Source of the DNA: Azolla pinnata
Lineage: Eukaryota > Streptophyta > Polypodiopsida > Salviniales > Salviniaceae
Direction of reading: 5' to 3'
Assembly: GCA_037176905.1 (NCBI GenBank)
Contig: JBBBWG010006413.1
Span: 1-26,552, forward strand
DNA: 26,552 bases
In this document: positions 1 to 12,854 of the stretch, one piece after another
How positions within the stretch are numbered: the first letter of the stretch is position 1
Layout of the letters: every line of letters begins with the position of its first letter
Translations under genes and position numbers: made by a program
Notes under the pieces: model-generated
Told to the model about the DNA's origin: nothing
The model's database searches: none
What the model saw: the letters and a program-made list of their open reading frames with translations, nothing else

Positions 1-855
1 CTATCTATATAGTTAAGAAGGTTGAAATATAGAGTAAATCTTATTAGTAAGCTCTATCGTAAACATCATGCTCAACCCCAATACCTTCAAGGGCGCTTCG
101 GATTAACACTATCATACAAAGATGTACATGTTCATCAATAGGGCATTTACTAATTCTCACCTTTGAAGTTTAAAACCAAAGTACAGACTTAAGTTTTAAT
201 ATCCCATAGTCATATTAAACTTAGCATACACTTGGTTAATTTATCCGCTTGATTGGCCTAAGAAGATATTAATATATATCTTTCTTTCTTTCCTTCTGCA
301 ATAATTATAGTTTATTAACTGCTCAATAGCTTAAATTGGCTTCCAAGACAGGTTTGAGTTGAAATTCCTTACCGTGTTGAGGCAATATACCAAGTAGTGG
401 GTGACATGTACATCTGAGTATGATGCCCAACAATTGACTAGCCTTCAATAAAATCCCTCTAAGTTGACTGATTTGAAGGAATTAATCTATGTTTATGTTA
501 TTGTTTTTACCAAAGTCAATGGCCTTTTGCAGCATATTCAATTCCATTTATCTTCAGCAAAACCAAACCACAATTAGAATCCACTCCTACGCATCGATGA
601 TCAGCTCATAAGACTCGGGTTTATGGAAAAATTTGGATTGTGGGAAGCACTTGAAAATCATGTTATTCTACAACTTGTACGATGATGGTGTGTAGAAGAT
701 GATGATGATGATGATGATGATGATGTGAGAGCATATTCACAAGCAGAGCCACATCATCTTCTACAAAATACAAGAAGAATCGCATGTCTCCTCAAAATAC
801 ACAAGAAGAATGAAGAAATAGAAGGTCAGGAATGAAGCATTTCACCAAAAGCATG
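1..855. other. Downstream flank of the carboxypeptidase gene, no gene seen
   Basis: AT-rich sequence after the stop codon of the minus-strand carboxypeptidase gene. The part nearest position 855 should be its 3' UTR, but I could not fix a poly(A) site. It contains a (GAT)9 microsatellite at 698-724. I found no open frame, splice pattern or RNA gene that I could defend in the rest. Confidence 0.6.
698..724. repeat. (GAT)9 microsatellite
   Basis: Nine uninterrupted GAT triplets about 130 bases beyond the carboxypeptidase stop codon, probably in or just past its 3' UTR. It is a likely length-polymorphic marker with no visible function. Confidence 0.9.
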
Positions 856-4933
<4,078 letters not shown>

Positions 4934-4936
4934 TCA

Positions 4937-4943
4937 TTTTATA
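4937..4943 (-). promoter_or_regulatory. TATA box of the carboxypeptidase gene
   Basis: TATAAAA on the minus strand, about 76 bases before the ATG at 4861. This fits a short 5' UTR of roughly 45 bases. The choice of this motif is inferred from position and consensus. Confidence 0.6.
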
Positions 4944-4995
4944 CTCTTGGAGTTGAGTGAGCAAAAGCCCATTTTCTAGTTCATTTTCTTCATCT

Positions 4996-5088
4996 TTCTG
5001 TATCTGTATCTCTTTATTCATATCTGTCTGTATCTGTATTTATGTCTGTATCTGTATCTGTATTTATAGCTATCTGTAATCTGTATGT
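4996..5088. repeat. Imperfect TCTGTA / TCTGTATT microsatellite
   Basis: About 90 bases built from TCTGTA hexamers with interruptions (TTTATG, CTTTATTCA). It sits directly upstream of the carboxypeptidase promoter. Confidence 0.8.
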
Positions 5089-5190
5089 GAAATTTCATAA
5101 GGCTTGAAAAAGCGCGACCAATCGGAACGATTCTCTTCTCTGACCGCCTGCTACAGAAGGATAAAGCCAATCATGCCGATCGCTTCCGAC

Positions 5191-5567
5191 AAAAGAGATC
5201 GCATGATATGGTAATATCTCTTGCTTTGCGCTGATTGATCGGTAGAGAGAAAGAAAGAAAGAAAGAAAGAAAGAAAGGAAGGAAGGAACTTGCTACACAG
5301 TAATTGCTGAATTCAGAAGAAAGAGACAGAATGATATAGCAGCATCTCCCGGTTCGCTAGCCACAGCCCGATCAGTACAGAAAAAGAGAGTGGTGTGGAA
5401 CAAGACTTTTCTCGCCATCTTCGATGATGATCGAACGAAGGGAACATGCAGCATGCTACCTTTTTACGTACCAAACTTTTGGCTCTGGCAAAAGAGTCTG
5501 AATGATACGATGATGTCTCTTGACTCGCTAGCTATAGCTTAATTGGTATAGAGAGAGAGAGAGAGAA
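5191..5567. repeat. Type I diverged repeats, three copies
   Basis: Three related cores at about 5191-5250, 5316-5390 and 5487-5567. Each runs AAAGAG, then ATGATAYNRNRATRTCTC, then a CGCTAGC-like block, then GATCGGTA or AATTGGTA, ending in a GA-rich tract. The tails are expanded as (GAAA)n/(GGAA)n at about 5245-5287 and (GA)n at about 5552-5567. Spacing is uneven (about 125 and 171 bases), so this is an old, decayed array. It lies between the two minus-strand genes. Confidence 0.65.
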
Positions 5568-5606
5568 TGGTAGATAAAGACTTTATCAGCATCCTCCATG
5601 ATCGCA

Positions 5607-6040
5607 TGCTCTTTTTTCTGCACTGCTATTGAATTCGACAAGAACCTCCCAACGTTTGCTGATGATGAACTCTGTAATTAAGAGAATAGTAGCTTGAGAC
5701 CGAGACTCGTGCTCAAGAGACTGTTGAATTTGATATAGTAGCCTGAGATTGAGGCTTGCGCTCAAGACACTGTTGAATTCGATATAGTAGCTTGAGACTG
5801 AGACTGAGACTCGCGCTCTTTTTTTTTTTTTTGCACAACTGTCGAATTCAACAAGAACCTCCCAACATTTGCGGATGCTGAACGGTGCAATTAAGAGAAT
5901 GCAGATCCTAAGAACGAGACCGAGACTCGTGCGTGCTCTTTTTCCTACATGATTGTTGAATTCAACAGGAATCTCGCGGTGTTTGTTGATGATGAATGTT
6001 GCAATTAAGAGAATGCATAGCCTAAGAGCGAGACTGAGAC
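5607..6040. repeat. Type II tandem array with full and half units
   Basis: Full units at 5607-5709, 5814-5929 and 5934-6040 (103-116 bases) begin with TGCTC or CGCTC plus a T-run. They share a GAATTC-containing block, a CCTCCCAAC-like block, AATTAAGAGAAT, and end in GAGACYGAGACTCG. Between the first and second full units lie two half units at 5710-5756 and 5757-5813 that keep only the ends. The minus strand is open through most of the array (169 codons, 5586-6095) and reads a peptide repeated three times. I judge that frame to be a by-product of the repeat. Confidence 0.75.
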
Positions 6041-7269
6041 AAAAGATAAGGGATTCATTGTTGATGTGTATATACGATCTTTGCAACCATAACATGTAAT
6101 GAATCTAATCGTCAAATGTTCCAGAAGGGTAGCCAACAATATGATGGCATTCTATGATTTCACCCAACAATTTTATCAATTTCCTTGAAACTGACCACTT
6201 ATTATTAATAAAAAAAAACAATTGTCCCATGGATTACATTTACAAAGAACATCACATAATCAGTGATGAGAACCATCACATGTGGGATTGACAATTCTAG
6301 ACAACTTTTTGATCAAATCGCTTTTTAAAAAAAGTTTGAAATCCTTCCTATGTTCAATAAGAGGCATCTACTTCTTCAGACTACAATTTCAATGTCTATG
6401 TTACAAGTCTCATATCTTCTTACTTTTAAATGTATGAACCAAGTTTTTGCCCAAAGGTTATCTCCACCAATGTGTTTTTCTAGACTAAGCAAGAATTACA
6501 AAGTAATAACAAAGAGTGGTTGGGACGAGAGCAACAGTAGAGGTTCATTTAAGCATGGGGCATATAAGCTAAAAACCTTTTAACCCATTGACATTCAATT
6601 GTTTTATAACATAGATTATTGTTGGGTTGGTCCTTGCCCTTTCAATTCTAGTTCTTTCCTTCTTCTCCTTTTATAGTTCAATCATTTTAATACCATTTAC
6701 TGACTTGGTTCAGTCAAATATGTGGGAGTGTATTCAAATGGCCAAGAGTTTCAGTGAAAAAAAAAGAGCTGAACTAACTCACTTGGTTCAAAGTGCCAAG
6801 ATCCAACTATTACCCAATCCGGGCAAATTCTAGAATTCAAAAATTTTGAATACATGTTTAAAATGGGTTGATCATGTAAACAATTTGGCTAGTTAACCGA
6901 CAAATTTGATTTATCAATTCTAGTTCTTTCCTTCTCATTTTGATGTGATTATGACAGGATTTCATGGAAAATGGAAGGGAAATCCAGAAGAATCAGTCAG
7001 ATGTAGTTTTGATAACTAATATAGAAATCTGCTCCATTTTCTTTCGCAAGTATATTCGTTGAAGATCAACTTTCACATCTCTTTTGGAAATACTGCAAGA
7101 ACAGCAATGGTAAGGTTGCAACTGTTCTCTTGTAAATTCCTGTTTTCCAACTGTTTTGAACTGCATAGATAGATACAGCATTCATTCCTTGGGCCACATC
7201 AGAGAAAAACAAATCCTTGAATGCCAGAAGCACGGATATAATTTTTTCTCGCGAGGTTTCCAAGCATCA
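6041..7269. other. Intergenic DNA between the two minus-strand genes
   Basis: AT-rich sequence holding the presumed 3' UTR of the CLAMP-domain gene (next to 7270) and no recognisable gene. Short plus-strand open frames at 6350-6583 and 6627-6833 have no familiar motif. A perfect 22-bp direct repeat occurs at 6642-6663 and 6914-6935. Confidence 0.5.
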
Positions 7270-10200
7270 CTATTTGGTTTTCGTATGGCTTTGAAGTGCC
7301 ACACATTTCTCTTCGATCTTCTTCTCTTGCTCTCGCATCAGATCGCTGAGCTCAGACTTCATTTGCTCAAGATAGAAATCTGCCAGCATCTTAGTCTTCT
7401 GCGCTATACTTTCAGGCACAGCTTCTGCCAAAATGAAGAACATTTCTGTCAATTGGATTATGTAACTCATGCATGGTGCCAACTGGCAACGAGGGAACAG
7501 AGAATACAATCATTCAAGCGTAAATTAACATGGATATTGCCGTTTCACGTCGACAATGGGTGAACAACTAGCCATGGATGCTTCAATGCTACTTGCTTTA
7601 GGTCCAATATGCACGTAATTGAGCATGCATAAAGTTATATGTATGCGAGCCATAATCCTGATGTTATACCTCTGAAGGCAGCTTCAATCCTAGCCTTCTC
7701 AGCTGCTTCATCAGCCAATGCTTGTTCTGCCAATATTCTTGCTTCTTCTTCCTGTGCACATTCCAGTCCAGCCCAGATTATCTACCACTTTTTCAGAAAT
7801 TCCATCTAGTGCTGAAGACTTCAATGAACATACTTTAAACTAAAATGCTAAATCACTGCATCAAGTTATAGAATGCATAAAAGTGCTGTACCTTCTATAT
7901 ATGATGCCACAAGCTAATGCTACACTGATGAATATTCATAATTTAATTCCCAGAATTGGATAAAATGGCAAAATTTGATACTGAACTTTGCTTACCTCTC
8001 TTTGTTTCCTTAAAACTTCTTGTTCTGCGTTCCATTGTTCTTGATCTATGGCTTCGTTCAGTGAAGGAATGTTGGGAAAGAGTTCCATGTCATCCTTAGA
8101 CGTTTCCAAATCAAGAATCAATGTTGGGAAAAATGCATATTGGTAAAGCTTATAATGCCTGTAATATCTGTTTTAACTGAAACAGACAGGTTGATATTTG
8201 ACCCTTAATCGTAAAAATCCCAAACAAAAAAATTCTAATGCGTGATATTACGTGTTCAAAATGTAGCTTGTAAAGGCTTGCAAGTCAGCCCAAGAAAAGA
8301 CTTGAACAGAGAAGGGTGGTCTTTGCACACTATGTACAAGCAGGAGTTTTTTGGTCCTCTCCCAGCTTTTCTCAAAAGTTAAGTGTTCATCTGATAAAAC
8401 AAAGCACAATTCATTTTACACAGAGATAAATATGTAGGCGCAAAGTTTGTGATGCACTGGAGAAGCAGGTTCAAACAAGCCTACTCGTAACCTGATAATA
8501 GATCTATTCAACAATCAATTATGCCATGTGATCAATGTATCCTATATCATTCTCCTCTGTAAAAGTAGTACATAGTCTACTCTTGCCCACAGTTTTGGCA
8601 TGGTAACTTGCATAGAAGTAGGAGATTGTTCAAGAATCGAATACCACAAACATTCAGATAAAAGACCCTATTTCAAATAATAGCTGCTTCAAGACCTAGA
8701 ATTGAATTTTCATGCGTTAAACTAAAAACCCCTATTTTTAGGCAAAGCAAAGAATGCATTAGTTGTAGGCAGAAGTTACCAATATTGTCTTACATATTAC
8801 TTATCAGGATATATACGAAATACTTGCAAATTAAAGAGAAAGACATATAGAAAATAATTCTGATTAGTGAGTTTTAACTGATTTACCAACTGCTTCTTTA
8901 TGTATAGTTTTCATTATTGAAATAACTGCCGAAATCTTTTCTGCAGTGAATCGATGATCTTGCGCAAATCTAGATTATTCTTAAGAATAAACATTTGGAA
9001 AAGATAATCAGAAGGATTAACAAAGAAAAATAGTGTACCTCGTGGAATGGAGGATACTACTTCGGTGAGAGATGCATACATACGACATAAAACCTCTAGA
9101 CAAACCTTAGGCCCTAGCGATTATCCACGGCAAGCTAGACCCATTATTCTAAACATTAAACCCATAAAACTCGACATGAAGGATACATAAAAGCATTGAA
9201 ATACATGTCTGCCAAGATTTCTGAACCAGTATCCAAATTCTGTTCCAGTTTCATGTATTTCTTCAAACGCCTGGATCAAATTAAACTAAAGTGAATGAAT
9301 GCTTAACCATAGACTAATGTTTAGAATTCCCCTTCAAAAGAAAAGAAATTATCAATGTCTTTATACACTAAACTGGTGTATTGTCTTTGGTGCATTTCCT
9401 CACAACATATTATGCAGTTCAAAATGGATACACTATGATCTTTTAAAAAATACTATTTAAGTGAAGGACGCTGCCTTGATAATAAAATTTCAAAGGGAAA
9501 TTTTCTTGTTCTTTTGGATTGCGTTGCTCAAACACCATAAAACCAACCATTTGAATTGCATGTAATCTGTACATATTGCTTTGTGCATAGAACTAAAATA
9601 TTGATGGACATGTATCAATGTTTCCATATGATCAAATAAATAGCTCTATGGATATGTAAGTGATTAGCTCCTCTGTGGAGAAGGAACTATTGTTGAAGAA
9701 ATCAATATTTAGATTAAAAGTACCCTACATATGTATGCGTAGTCCTACTAATGCAAATGCTATTGGTAATACCTTCAGTGTTTTGTGCTGTCCTAACGAT
9801 ACATTGCATCTCCTATACTAGAATTAAAGAAATACAAGACTCTATGATGTGCCATCACTGACATTGCGATAATGCAAATGAGAACTAGGGGCCCATGTTA
9901 AAGTTGGAATCATACGATGCACAGTGTTCATGGGACATGTGTTATTTTTCTTTCCCTAACTAGTGCACTTGAGGGTTTCTCTAACAAAACCAATTGAGTT
10001 GAGAAATTGGTAATACCCACAAAATGGTGATGCCAGTACACAGGAACAAAGAGCCGTTATATGCATGAAAGAACTATAATTTCAGCAAAATAATTTGGTT
10101 TTTCTTTCTGACATGGCAGACACGTTTTTAACCATGAATATCATCTCTCTAGACCATAATATCACTGCATTTCCCTTCCATATAGTTCATTGTACTAAAC

Positions 10201-10431
10201 CCTCATTAGAATAAAAGGTACATTTGACTAGAACAGCCATTATGAATGATGCACCTTCTAATTGCTTGTGGCGTGTTACACTCATCTTGGATACTCAATA
10301 TCTGTCCTTCAGATAGATCATGCCAAACTAAAGCTGTTGCCTGAATGGACAAATAAAAATCAACTTTTGAAAAAAAAAGCACATAATACCGATATATCAA
10401 TAATATTTCTTTAAAATGGACAGTATACCAT
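7270..10431 (-). CDS. CLAMP-domain protein, CFAP119 / C1a-32 homologue, 8 coding exons
   Basis: Minus-strand coding exons: 10431-10429 (ATG only), 10340-10222, 9270-9187, 8969-8887, 8390-8252, 8167-7996, 7751-7670, 7424-7270. All junctions are GT-AG with matching phases; 837 nt give 278 aa and a stop. Seen: ALVWHDLSEGQI near the N-terminus; FAQDHRFTAEKISAVISIMK (residues 70-89); HSVQRPPFSV (116-125); NTYYRHYKLYQYAF (142-155); then a Glu/Lys/Gln/Ala-rich tail (about 180-278) likely to form a coiled coil. The order and spacing of these blocks match the CLAMP domain of C1a-32, a subunit of the Chlamydomonas axonemal C1a projection, and of animal CFAP119/CCDC189. Family membership is inferred from remembered motifs. 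Function in a plant without cilia is unknown; a cytoskeletal or scaffold role is possible. The start is the least certain part because an in-frame stop upstream is not visible in the first exon. Confidence 0.8.
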
Positions 10432-10469
10432 ATTCGATGTGCTATAGATGATCAGAAATGTGACGCTTT
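10429..10469 (-). other. Proposed first exon carrying only the start codon
   Basis: A 41-base exon between an acceptor (TTATTACAG, ending at 10470) and a donor (GTATAC from 10428). Its last three bases are ATG in phase 0, so the next exon reads M-A-T-A-L-V-W. This gives a protein length close to C1a-32, which supports it. Only transcript data can exclude a start further upstream. Confidence 0.45.
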
Positions 10470-11024
10470 CTGTAATAACCAACAAAAGGCTTGTGTTTCA
10501 GCATACAGGGCTGAATAAATTATTCACATCAAAATAGCGAGCTAAACCAACTGGAACACATACCTAATCCGTATGCATGTTTTTTGGGATTCTTATATGA
10601 ATATCTTTACAAGATGCTATGGGGAAACTCATTGCTCCCCGATATATATGTATATAAAAAAAAAACTTCGAGTAAATATGCAAAACACCAGTAGAAAACA
10701 AATGCAATTTACATCAAATTTAAAAAACTAAAATCTTTCAAAATGAACAAGAAAAATAACCTTCTTCTTTCCAAATGCATATACGAAGAGACAAAACTTG
10801 TATTTGAATACCAGCAAAACCAATGTATGTGTGATGTATGTAGAAACGTAGGAATCCATGTATATATGAAATTCGAAATCCAGACGAACCTACGAAGCTC
10901 GCAAAAACCAGATTTTCAGCAACGGCGAGCCTTAAATTCTCCTTCTTGCTTTCGTTCTTTCAGCAGACAGAGGGATAGAGGCAGTGACAGTTAGGTCTAA
11001 AAAAATGCAGAAAAGAAGAGGAAT

Positions 11025-11150
11025 TAGATATTTCCCCAAATTGCCCCTCTCGAAAAATCCAGATTCGCCCAAAATGCGTTTCGGTATTCCCCCAAATGCC
11101 CCTCCAAATAGTTAAAAACGGTTTTAGATATTCCCCAAAATGCCCCTCCA
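11025..11150. repeat. Three copies of an ATATTCCCCAAAATGCCCC motif
   Basis: Copies at about 11025-11051, 11083-11108 and 11124-11150, each with a TTCCCCAAA-like core followed by TGCCCCTC. The first and last share the lead TTAGATATT; the second has CGGTATT instead. The motif lies upstream of the CLAMP gene on the same strand. Confidence 0.7.
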
Positions 11151-11260
11151 ATATCTGCGTGTCTAATTAACTCTATATACCCATTTTTACACATTTAACA
11201 TTTACGATGCAACTGTGTGTGGGGAAAATTGTCTCAAATTACAAACAAACTACTCAGCGC

Positions 11261-11356
11261 TCGACAGTTCTTCTGTAATTACAATGCGTATATTTTTACA
11301 TTGCGTACTTCATCGACAGTTCTTCCGTAATTACAATGCGTATGTATATTTTTACA
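11261..11356. repeat. Direct duplication, two copies about 52 bases apart
   Basis: Copy 1 (11261-11300) and copy 2 (11313-11356) both run TCGACAGTTCTTC, then GTAATTACAATGCGTAT, then ATTTTTACA. They differ by one substitution and a four-base insertion in copy 2, indicating a recent local duplication. Confidence 0.85.
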
Positions 11357-12040
11357 CTACATACATGAAGTATATAGCAAACGAGGTCTCAAATGTCTGA
11401 TATGTCGGTGTTTAACAGCTGATTTCGGCATTGAGCTTGCGTAGAGGCTTTGGCATCTCGATTGGCTTCTGAGTCGCTGAACCCGGCCGATGTTCCGATT
11501 CCCTCCTCGTCGACCACTGTGCCATTTGCAGAGAACTCGATGCACCATTCTGCGATGTAGGCATATTAGAAGTTTGATATCGTTTTCGCCTGTGATTGTG
11601 TCCTTACGACCCCGATTACGTCGGAGAACGTCTTTTGTTTCTTCCGAGCCGCTTCTTTAGCCGATACAGTAACATCTTTGTTAATCCGATGCAGCGTTCA
11701 ACCATTTCGAGTCGCGGCTTCCAGCAAGCCTGATTCCGGCCGGCATCTTCTGAACCGCTTCCTCGTTTTTTTTTCCCCACATCTCATCGCATCAACCCAA
11801 AAAACTGCTATGCAGAGCTCGGGCCGGCAGAATGCCCGGAAAACGGCAACCGTACCGAAACGGTTTTTCAGACCAGAGTTAAAATCCCTCGGATCATTCC
11901 AACGCCATTCTAAAATCGGAAAGAAAGGCATTCGAATCTCTCGCCGTCGAATCGAGCGGGATTCGAATCGTTCGCGGATCGAGAAACTCTTCGGAGCTTG
12001 TTAAACCCAAACCAGTTTTGCAGAACCTAAAAATTCCGAG

Positions 12041-12041
<1 letters not shown>

Positions 12042-12071
<30 letters not shown>
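12042..12071. repeat. (AC)n microsatellite
   Basis: About 29 bases of uninterrupted AC dinucleotides roughly 280 bases upstream of the RPL12 start codon. Confidence 0.9.
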
Positions 12072-12074
<3 letters not shown>

Positions 12075-12138
12075 CGCAACTTTGGAGCCGGACATTTGGG
12101 AACATAACAGTGTGAAACGGGGGAGGGAAGGGCAGCGG

Positions 12139-12144
12139 TGGGCC
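12139..12144 (+). promoter_or_regulatory. Site II element (TGGGCC) of RPL12
   Basis: TGGGCC matches the plant site II element TGGGCY, the TCP-bound motif common in ribosomal-protein and growth-linked promoters. It stands 50 bases before a telobox, the usual pairing in this gene class. Confidence 0.65.
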
Positions 12145-12172
12145 GTCGGATGGAGCGGAGGATCGGACGGTG

Positions 12173-12178
12173 CACGTG
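12173..12178. promoter_or_regulatory. G-box CACGTG in the RPL12 promoter
   Basis: Palindromic CACGTG between the site II element and the telobox. It is a possible bZIP/bHLH site; its use here is inferred only from the motif. Confidence 0.45.
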
Positions 12179-12188
12179 GCGGGAAAGA

Positions 12189-12197
12189 TTAGGGTTT
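12189..12197 (+). promoter_or_regulatory. Telobox (TTAGGGTTT)
   Basis: One unit of the telomere-type motif typical of plant translation-machinery promoters, about 160 bases before the RPL12 ATG. A second TTAGGGTTT lies at 12311-12319 in the probable 5' UTR. Confidence 0.65.
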
Positions 12198-12207
12198 AGC
12201 AGAGATC

Positions 12208-12277
12208 GTCTTCTTCGTCTTCTTCTTCGTCTTCTCCTTCTTCTTCTTCTTCTTCTTCTTCTTCGTCGTCGTCGTCT
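12208..12277 (+). promoter_or_regulatory. Pyrimidine-rich CTT/CGT tract in the RPL12 leader
   Basis: About 70 bases made almost only of TTC and GTC triplets, just downstream of the telobox and before the ATG. Pyrimidine-rich leaders are usual in plant ribosomal-protein mRNAs. The tract is also a microsatellite that may vary in length. Confidence 0.6.
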
Positions 12278-12353
12278 CTGACACAGAGACGCTGCTAGGG
12301 TTCGCGCGATTTAGGGTTTCCTCCGCCGCTCAGACAGACCGAGCCCCCCCGCC

Positions 12354-12854
12354 ATGCCTCCGAAGCTCGACCCCTCGCAGGTCGTGGAGGTCTACGTCCG
12401 CGTCACAGGCGGCGAGGTCGGCGCCGCTTCCTCCCTCGCCCCGAAGATCGGCCCCCTCGGCCTCTCCCCGAAGAAGGTCGGTGAGGACATCGCCAAGGAG
12501 ACCGCCAAGGACTGGAAGGGCCTCCGCGTCACCGTCAAGCTCACCGTCCAGAACCGCCAGGCCAAGGTCGCCGTCGTCCCCTCCGCCGCCGCCCTCGTCA
12601 TCAAGGCCCTCAAGGAGCCCGAGCGCGACCGCAAGAAGACCAAGAACATCAAGCACAACGGCAACATCTCCCTCGACGACGTCATCGAGATCGCCCGCAT
12701 CATGCGGCCTCGCTCCATGGCCAAGGACCTCGCTGGCTCCGTCAAGGAGATCCTCGGCACCTGCGTCTCCGTCGGTTGCACCGTCGATGGCAAGGATCCC
12801 AAGGACCTCCAGACAGAGATCGACGATGGCGAGGTCGACATCCCCGAGAACTGA
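12354..12854 (+). CDS. RPL12: 60S ribosomal protein L12 (uL11), intronless
   Basis: Component of the large cytosolic ribosomal subunit at the base of the stalk, where it binds the GTPase-associated centre of 25S rRNA next to the P0/P1/P2 stalk. The 166-residue frame is full length. It starts MPPKLDPSQ, carries the N-terminal uL11 domain with [18 protein letters not shown], then the RNA-binding C-terminal domain with [18 protein letters not shown] and [13 protein letters not shown]. The ATG has a good plant context (GCC before it) and follows the site II, telobox and pyrimidine-rich leader. There is no intron. Third codon positions are almost all G or C, in sharp contrast to the surrounding DNA. 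Frames on the opposite strand are shadows of this GC3 bias. Confidence 0.98.
   Translation: MPPKLDPSQVVEVYVRVTGGEVGAASSLAPKIGPLGLSPKKVGEDIAKETAKDWKGLRVTVKLTVQNRQAKVAVVPSAAALVIKALKEPERDRKKTKNIKHNGNISLDDVIEIARIMRPRSMAKDLAGSVKEILGTCVSVGCTVDGKDPKDLQTEIDDGEVDIPEN

Larger units (their letters stand above)
10470..12138. other. Divergent intergenic region between the CLAMP gene and RPL12
   Basis: Holds the upstream part and promoter of the minus-strand CLAMP gene (TSS not located; it may lie near 10.9 kb) and the distal promoter of RPL12. It contains three copies of a TTCCCCAAAATGCCCCT-like motif (11025-11150), a 40-base direct duplication (11261-11356), and an (AC)n tract. The stretch 11400-12000 is more GC-rich, with short overlapping open frames on both strands that I do not recognise. 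Confidence 0.5.

Noticed and set aside
8145..8153. Alternative acceptor for exon 6 of the CLAMP gene, nine bases downstream of the one used
   Set aside because: It would remove the YYR residues of the conserved TYYRHYKLY block. The acceptor ending at 8168 keeps them.
9039..9093. Possible extra exon of the CLAMP gene reading VLCRMYASLTEVVSS
   Set aside because: It has usable splice sites, but including it breaks the match to the family. Joining 9187 directly to 8969 gives EILADMYFNAFIFAQDHRF, which fits the CLAMP domain without a gap.
11357..12004. Overlapping open frames upstream of RPL12 that look moderately protein-like
   Set aside because: Several frames on both strands are open because of local GC content. 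No domain, splice partner or promoter was seen.
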